Origin: Phycisphaerae bacterium
GTDB lineage: Bacteria; Planctomycetota; Phycisphaerae; UBA1845; Fen-1342
Direction of reading: 5' to 3'
Length of the DNA stretch: 19,073 bases
Assembly (NCBI GenBank): GCA_020058145.1
Contig: JAGVEP010000155.1
Span: forward strand, 1-19,073
The translations under genes were made by a program, and so were the position numbers. The stretch's first letter is position 1. Every line of letters begins with the position of its first letter. The notes beneath the pieces are model-generated. The model was given only the letters and a program-made list of their open reading frames with translations. It ran no database searches and was not told the DNA's origin. Of the stretch, positions 13,892 to 19,073 are shown piece after piece.

Positions 13892-14203
13892 GCGTGGCCG
13901 CATGTAGTCGATGTAGGCCTGCGTGCTGGCGTGGCGGTCCTCGAAGCACACAGGAAACCCGCTCGCTTGCGCGCGGGGCTCTGCTAGATCGCCCCAGAAG
14001 ACCTCGTAGTTGCGGTTGCTGTTGAACGGCGGGTCGATGTAGTGCAGCCGAACTTGGGATTCCTTGTACTCAGGGGCCTTGAGTTCTTTGATGAAGCGGG
14101 CGAACCCCTGCACGAGCGTTGAGATCGATGCGGCATGCGTACGCATATGGATTCCCGCAAGTTCTTGGGGGGCCATCCTATCCGCTCCGCCGGGTGGACG
14201 CAC
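13817..14203 (-). pseudogene. Fragment of a site-specific DNA methyltransferase
   Basis: Only residues about 48-104 of the 128-residue frame (13892-14062) are family-like: VRLHYIDPPFNSNRNYEVFWGD with the catalytic DPPF motif IV of N6-adenine/N4-cytosine methylases (57-60), then FEDRHASTQAYIDYMRPR. The S-adenosylmethionine-binding FxGxG motif and the target-recognition region are missing on both sides. Upstream the frame runs back to near the flavin reductase stop, and downstream it becomes Arg/Pro-rich and stops soon after the 10-G tract. Full enzymes of this kind are several hundred residues, so this is a dead fragment. No restriction endonuclease is nearby. The product would not be expected to methylate DNA. 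Confidence 0.7.
13836..13845. repeat. Homopolymer of ten G
   Basis: Ten consecutive G residues on the plus strand. In the minus-strand methyltransferase frame they encode the Pro-rich end just before the frame closes at 13817. Such tracts slip readily in replication and are also prone to sequencing error. Confidence 0.9.
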
Positions 14204-14216
14204 GCACCGGCCGCGC

Positions 14217-14747
14217 TCAGCCCCGCCGACGGAATTCGGCCGTGCCCGCCGCCGCCAGGACCTCCCCGAAGTACATGCGGTGGAAGTCGCCCTGGTAGTT
14301 CGGGGCGATAAAGTCGGCCAGGAAGTGGGCTGGTTCCAGATCGTCGAAGTAGGTCTTCTGGCACTCCAGAATCAGCTTCGCCTCTGCGAAACCCGGACAC
14401 GCAATGCGGCTGAGGCCCACCGGCGTGAGGCCGCAGTCCGTCATCTTCCGCGTGTCGCGCCCCGAGACCGAACCCAGCATCTTGAGAACCTCGCGGTACG
14501 GCTCGTCGAACGCACACAGGCTGAATGTCGCGTGGCGTTCCATGAACTGCCGCGTATATCGCTGCGGCCGAACCACGACGACCGCCAGCGGCCGGTGCCA
14601 GATCACGCCGAAGGCCCCCCACGACACCGTCATGCTGTTGAACCCGCCGGGGCGATTCTCGCCCGCGGTGAGCAGGAACCAGCCGGGTTCCCACGCCCCG
14701 AACGCGGGCAGTTGCAACTCGTTGAACGGTATCGCCTCACGTTGCAC
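14217..14747 (-). CDS. Flavin reductase-like FMN-binding protein
   Basis: 176 residues from GTG 14747, chosen because GGAGGCG lies 3-4 nt upstream; a longer frame to 14807 would run into the palindromic repeat and lacks a binding site. It has the split-barrel flavin reductase pattern: GWFLLTAGENRPGGFNSMTVSWGAFGVIW, RPLAVVVVRPQRYT and ATFSLCAFDEPYREVLKMLGSVSGRD, then a C-terminal strand region with the ending YFGEVLAA. Members bind FMN and reduce flavin or transfer electrons (for example flavoredoxin-like proteins). The electron donor and partner cannot be told from sequence. It is cytoplasmic. It lies 99 nt downstream of the UbiB-like gene on the same strand, but a double hairpin lies between them, so cotranscription is doubtful. 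Confidence 0.85.
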   Translation of the reverse strand: MQREAIPFNELQLPAFGAWEPGWFLLTAGENRPGGFNSMTVSWGAFGVIWHRPLAVVVVRPQRYTRQFMERHATFSLCAFDEPYREVLKMLGSVSGRDTRKMTDCGLTPVGLSRIACPGFAEAKLILECQKTYFDDLEPAHFLADFIAPNYQGDFHRMYFGEVLAAAGTAEFRRRG

Positions 14748-14750
14748 GTT

Positions 14751-14757
14751 CGCCTCC
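14751..14757 (-). promoter_or_regulatory. Ribosome binding site fixing a GTG start
   Basis: GGAGGCG on the minus strand, 3 nt before GTG 14747, with the GGAGG core 5 nt away. It decides the start of the flavin reductase gene. Confidence 0.65.
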
Positions 14758-14771
14758 GCCGCCACAAGGGT

Positions 14772-14821
14772 GTGGCACAGGCTTCCAGCCTGTGGTTTCA
14801 CCGGCAAGATGCCGGTGCCAC
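14772..14821. repeat. Double-hairpin REP-like element
   Basis: Two perfect small hairpins side by side: CACAGGCT/AGCCTGTG (14776-14783, 14787-14794) and CACCGGCA/TGCCGGTG (14799-14806, 14810-14817). An outer pair, GTGGCAC (14772-14778) with GTGCCAC (14815-14821), encloses both. The cloverleaf-like layout resembles repetitive extragenic palindromes. It lies between the UbiB-like and flavin reductase genes. Confidence 0.7.
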
Positions 14822-14846
14822 ATCAAGTTGTGGGATAGGCTCTAAG

Positions 14847-16547
<1,701 letters not shown>

Positions 16548-16599
16548 GGAGGCCCTGCGTAGATCACGGCGGCGAATGGTCCGGGCGGGTCAGCCCGAT

Positions 16600-16668
16600 T
16601 TTGGAATTTGGATTTTGGATTTTGGATTGGTGGTCCGGTCGCAAACGCAATCCAAAATCCACCAATCC
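16600..16668. repeat. AT-rich repeat with inverted arms
   Basis: Overlapping TTTGGATT units (about 16602-16629) face an inverted counterpart, CAATCCAAAATCCACCAATCC (16648-16667 region). GGATTGGTGG pairs with CCACCAATCC over 10 bp. The AT-rich block stands out in GC-rich DNA and lies between the phasin-like and UbiB genes. Confidence 0.6.
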
Positions 16669-16672
16669 TGCC

Positions 16673-16978
16673 TCAGGCCGACCGGTTCGCCAGCGACTGC
16701 TCCAGCTTCTCCAGCCGCGCGCCAAGCTGGGCGAAATCGTCGCGCGACGGCAGATTGGCTTGCTTGAGCAGCTCCTTGACGGTGCGCTGCACGAGGGCGT
16801 CGAATTCCTCGCGGCCCTTCTTCGCCCGTGCGACCGCCTCATCGACGAATTCCTGGCCCTTGTCCGCCGAAAGCTGGGCCGACTTGGCGATGTCGCGGGC
16901 GAGTTCCTCGACCTTGTCCTTGGTCATCAGGGTCAAACCCACGCCGGTCAGCAACGTCTTTTTCATCAGGTCGAACAT
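16673..16978 (-). CDS. Phasin-like coiled-coil protein
   Basis: 101 residues from ATG 16978, with AGGAGGT about 6 nt upstream; the frame extends a further 76 codons upstream, but that part only reads through palindromic repeats. It opens with a short hydrophobic segment, MFDLMKKTLLTGVGLTLMTKDKVEEL, followed by long amphipathic helices rich in Ala, Glu, Lys and Leu, ending in a heptad-like FAQLGARLEKLEQSL. This matches the layout of short phasin or PhaF-like polyhydroxyalkanoate-associated proteins, but coiled-coil similarity is weak evidence. Its place just upstream of a UbiB-like gene suggests a membrane-linked role. No polyester synthase gene is in the window. Confidence 0.7.
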   Translation of the reverse strand: MFDLMKKTLLTGVGLTLMTKDKVEELARDIAKSAQLSADKGQEFVDEAVARAKKGREEFDALVQRTVKELLKQANLPSRDDFAQLGARLEKLEQSLANRSA

Positions 16979-17320
16979 GCGACGACCTCCTGTGTGAAAT
17001 TCCCGCAGCACCGCGATTGTACTGACTGTGCTACGCACCGGCCAGCCAGCGGTTCGCCGGTGCGGCCAGGGTTCGTGGAGCTTTCGGCTGGGAACGTAGC
17101 GTCCGGCCCCCGTGCCGGACGTAGAAGGCCAGTTGCCCGACGACTCGGCGTGTGGCATTCCACGGCCGACACGGGGGTCGGCCGCTACGTTTCCCACGGC
17201 CGACACGGGGGTCGGCCGCTACATTTTCCACGGCCGCCGAAAGTGTCACGGACCCGTGCGGCCAGAACCAGCCCCCAGGCGACTTCCCCTATTGTGGAGA
17301 GCTACTTAGCATAGTCGTTC
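16979..17320. other. Divergent intergenic region
   Basis: This 342-nt gap separates two divergent genes. It contains the palindromic cluster (17101-17236) and the binding site of the phasin-like gene (16984-16990). No clean promoter was recognised for the plus-strand gene; TAGCAT at 17307-17312 could be a -10, but its -35 is poor. No other gene was seen. Confidence 0.5.
17101..17236. repeat. Cluster of palindromic repeats
   Basis: GTCCGGC/GCCGGAC (17101-17107, 17114-17120) forms one hairpin. A 34-bp unit beginning CCACGGCCGACACGGGGGTC occurs at 17160-17193 and 17194-17227, with a partial third copy from 17228. Within each unit CGGCCGAC pairs with GTCGGCCG across a short loop. The cluster lies in the divergent gap between the phasin-like gene and the membrane protein at 17321. 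Confidence 0.8.
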
Positions 17321-19073
17321 ATGTCCGAGGCCGTACCGGAACAACGCCCTGCTGACGCGATCCAGCCCGCGCCTGCGGAGTCGCGCCCCGCGAGCCCCGC
17401 ACCTCCGGCCTTGACCCCCCCGCCCGCCGCACTCCACCGCAGCGTCTGGTCCTGGACCGCACGCAAGTACCTCGTTCGCGCCGTCACGCTCCTGCTCGTC
17501 AACCTGGCGCTCTTCAGCGGCCTCTGCGTTTTCACCCACTGGCTCCACTACGGCACCCCCCTCGACTTCCGCTGGTCGTCGTACATGTACCCCCTGCGCT
17601 TCTGGGGCCCCCAGACGCAGAACCTCTACGACTTCATCGTCGCCCCCATCAGTGTCGACCAAACCCCGATCCACGGCATCGTCATCGGCCTGCTTATCGC
17701 CGCCATCCTCACGGTCCCGATCCTCGTCGCGATCCTCTACAACTTCCGCACCGCCCTGCCGTTCGTCGCCGCGGTGTTTTTCCTCGCGCATCTGCCCTGG
17801 CTGGCGCTGACCCTCGTCGCAAGCTGCGTCCTGGCGGCCGTGCGGCCCTTCCGCATGAACTTCCGCTTCGGGTCCGCACTCCTGGCGATGCTACCCATCG
17901 TGCTCTACCTGCTGCTGGCCACCCGCGGCCCCGGCGAGCCGATCGCCGCCAGTATCTCACCCGCCCGCAAGCTGCTCCTCGCCGGTCCCTGGCTGCTGGC
18001 CCTGCTGAGCGGCAGCGTGATGATGGCGGTCACGATCTTCATCGCCCGCGCCGTCAATTACCGCCCCGACGCCGTCGCGCCGGTCATGGCCGTGATGTTC
18101 GCCACCCCGGCGATCATCTTCCAGGTCTTCGTCGGCGTCGACGAACTAAACTACCGCGTGCTCGAAGCCCACTACGGGCCACGGTCCGAACGCTTCGAGC
18201 CTGTGCAGGACGCCACCGACATCATTCTCTCCTTATTACACCGCTGGACCACGCCCGGCGTCGAACGCGAACCGCAGCGCAGCGCCCTGCTCGCCGTCTG
18301 GAGCGCCAACCCGACCGAGCAGGCCACCCTCAAACGACTTGTTTCGCGCCGCCTCCTGCTCGACCTCATGGACGATCGCCGCGACGCTTACCAGGCGTGC
18401 AGCGACTTCGTCGCCGATCACCCGACCAGCCGCTACCTCCCCTGCGTACTGTTCCTACAGGCCCGGGCCCTCGATACGCGCCTCGACGAGCGGACGCTCC
18501 TCGGCGAAAGTGCCCAGCGCGAACTCTACACCGACTTTCCCAGCGTCCAGTCCGAACCGATTTGGACCACCCTGCTGACCGAGTACCCCGCCTCCGCGCT
18601 CGCCACCGCCGCCCGTTCACGCGTCGCCCAATTACGCCTGCGGCGTGGCGATGCCGACGGCGCGCTCGCCGCGCTCACGCCCGCAGCGTCCGAGCCGGTC
18701 GTGCCGACTTCCCAAAGCCAGCCGTCGCGCCGGCTCTTGTTGCGCACGCGGCCGCCGGAAGGAACGCTAGGCTATGAACCCGACCAGGACTTGTTCGAGG
18801 CGCAGCAGTTGCACGAACTGATCGTCGCCAACCGCGATGATCCGAAATACGGCCTCGAGCCGTTGCGCGCGCTGGTCTGCCTCGACCCGCACCGCCCCGA
18901 ATACGCCGGGCAACTGCTGCGCCTCGCGCAGCAATACCCGGAGAGCCTCGTTTACGACAACCTGATTATCCGTTGGGCGGCGGCGACGCCCGACCGCGTC
19001 CAGCGTGCGGCCCGCCTGCAGGCGTGCCTTGAGCGCTTCCCCGCGGGCGACGCCGTGCCCGAAACCACGTTCG
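17321..19073 (+). CDS. Large membrane protein with helical, possibly TPR-like C-terminal region (partial)
   Basis: The frame opens at ATG 17321 (in-frame TAG at 17312-17314) and stays open to the window end, 584 codons so far. The start has no clear ribosome binding site (GGAGAG is about 20 nt away). Residues 1-45 are Pro/Ala-rich and flexible. About six membrane helices follow, near 54-73, 119-140, 146-174, 185-200, 218-243 and 251-272. After residue about 275 the protein is soluble, Ala/Leu/Arg-rich and helical, with segments such as ACSDFVADHPTSRYLP and QQYPESLV that recall TPR-type helices, although no strict TPR consensus is met. Scaffold or sensor roles are possible; the family is not recognised. 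It is divergent from the phasin-like gene. Confidence 0.8.
   Translation, partial: MSEAVPEQRPADAIQPAPAESRPASPAPPALTPPPAALHRSVWSWTARKYLVRAVTLLLVNLALFSGLCVFTHWLHYGTPLDFRWSSYMYPLRFWGPQTQNLYDFIVAPISVDQTPIHGIVIGLLIAAILTVPILVAILYNFRTALPFVAAVFFLAHLPWLALTLVASCVLAAVRPFRMNFRFGSALLAMLPIVLYLLLATRGPGEPIAASISPARKLLLAGPWLLALLSGSVMMAVTIFIARAVNYRPDAVAPVMAVMFATPAIIFQVFVGVDELNYRVLEAHYGPRSERFEPVQDATDIILSLLHRWTTPGVEREPQRSALLAVWSANPTEQATLKRLVSRRLLLDLMDDRRDAYQACSDFVADHPTSRYLPCVLFLQARALDTRLDERTLLGESAQRELYTDFPSVQSEPIWTTLLTEYPASALATAARSRVAQLRLRRGDADGALAALTPAASEPVVPTSQSQPSRRLLLRTRPPEGTLGYEPDQDLFEAQQLHELIVANRDDPKYGLEPLRALVCLDPHRPEYAGQLLRLAQQYPESLVYDNLIIRWAAATPDRVQRAARLQACLERFPAGDAVPETTF

Noticed and set aside
13817..14203. 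Restriction-modification system
   Set aside because: Only a fragment of the methyltransferase remains and no endonuclease or specificity gene is present.

Overview
The window is GC-rich chromosomal DNA that most likely comes from a planctomycete, probably of the Phycisphaerae or a related lineage. This is inferred from gene content: secreted beta-helix proteins with a shared N-terminal block after the signal peptide, secreted proteins ending in a degenerate dockerin-like tail (DxNxDGxVxxDDIN...), a WGENxGWxN repeat protein, and several families of palindromic intergenic repeats. No database search was possible, so this is a reading of motifs only.

Layout. 1-470: 3' remnant or frameshifted end of a dockerin-tailed secreted protein. 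562-766: a tRNA-Leu(CAG) unit with a good promoter and a near-perfect 19-bp terminator hairpin, followed by four perfect tandem 11-bp repeats (803-846). 1089-5086, plus strand: two paralogous secreted beta-helix proteins in tandem with duplicated upstream regions, then a WGENxGWxN/dockerin protein 17 nt downstream of the second, then a secreted protein made of four CxxC-x9-CxxC units. 5173-5829: an N-terminal fragment of a DUF255/YyaL-type thioredoxin-fold protein that loses homology after about residue 188.

6118-11727, minus strand, is a stress cluster. In transcription order it holds a small three-helix membrane protein, a universal stress protein, a hemerythrin-like HHE protein (4-nt ATGA overlap), trehalose-6-phosphate synthase (OtsA), and a fusion of trehalose-6-phosphate phosphatase (OtsB) with a GH15 glycosidase (19-nt overlap with otsA). 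The fusion could place synthesis and breakdown of trehalose or a related glucoside in one polypeptide.

11728-14203 is a patchwork: an orphan dockerin tail (11961-12104), a two-gene unit of a small CxxC protein and a phosphoribosyltransferase-GNAT fusion that begins at TTG right after the upstream stop codon, and a decayed DNA methyltransferase fragment near a 10-G tract. 14217-16978, minus strand: a phasin-like coiled-coil protein, a UbiB/ABC1-type atypical kinase with two C-terminal membrane helices, and a flavin reductase-family protein. 17321 to the end, plus strand: the start of a long protein with about six membrane helices and a helical, TPR-like C-terminal part that runs out of the window.

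The most interesting items are the OtsB-GH15 fusion within a stress operon, the CxxC protein plus PRTase-GNAT pair, the four-unit Cys-rich secreted protein, and the 11-bp tandem repeats next to the tRNA gene. No CRISPR array, complete insertion sequence or rRNA gene was seen.
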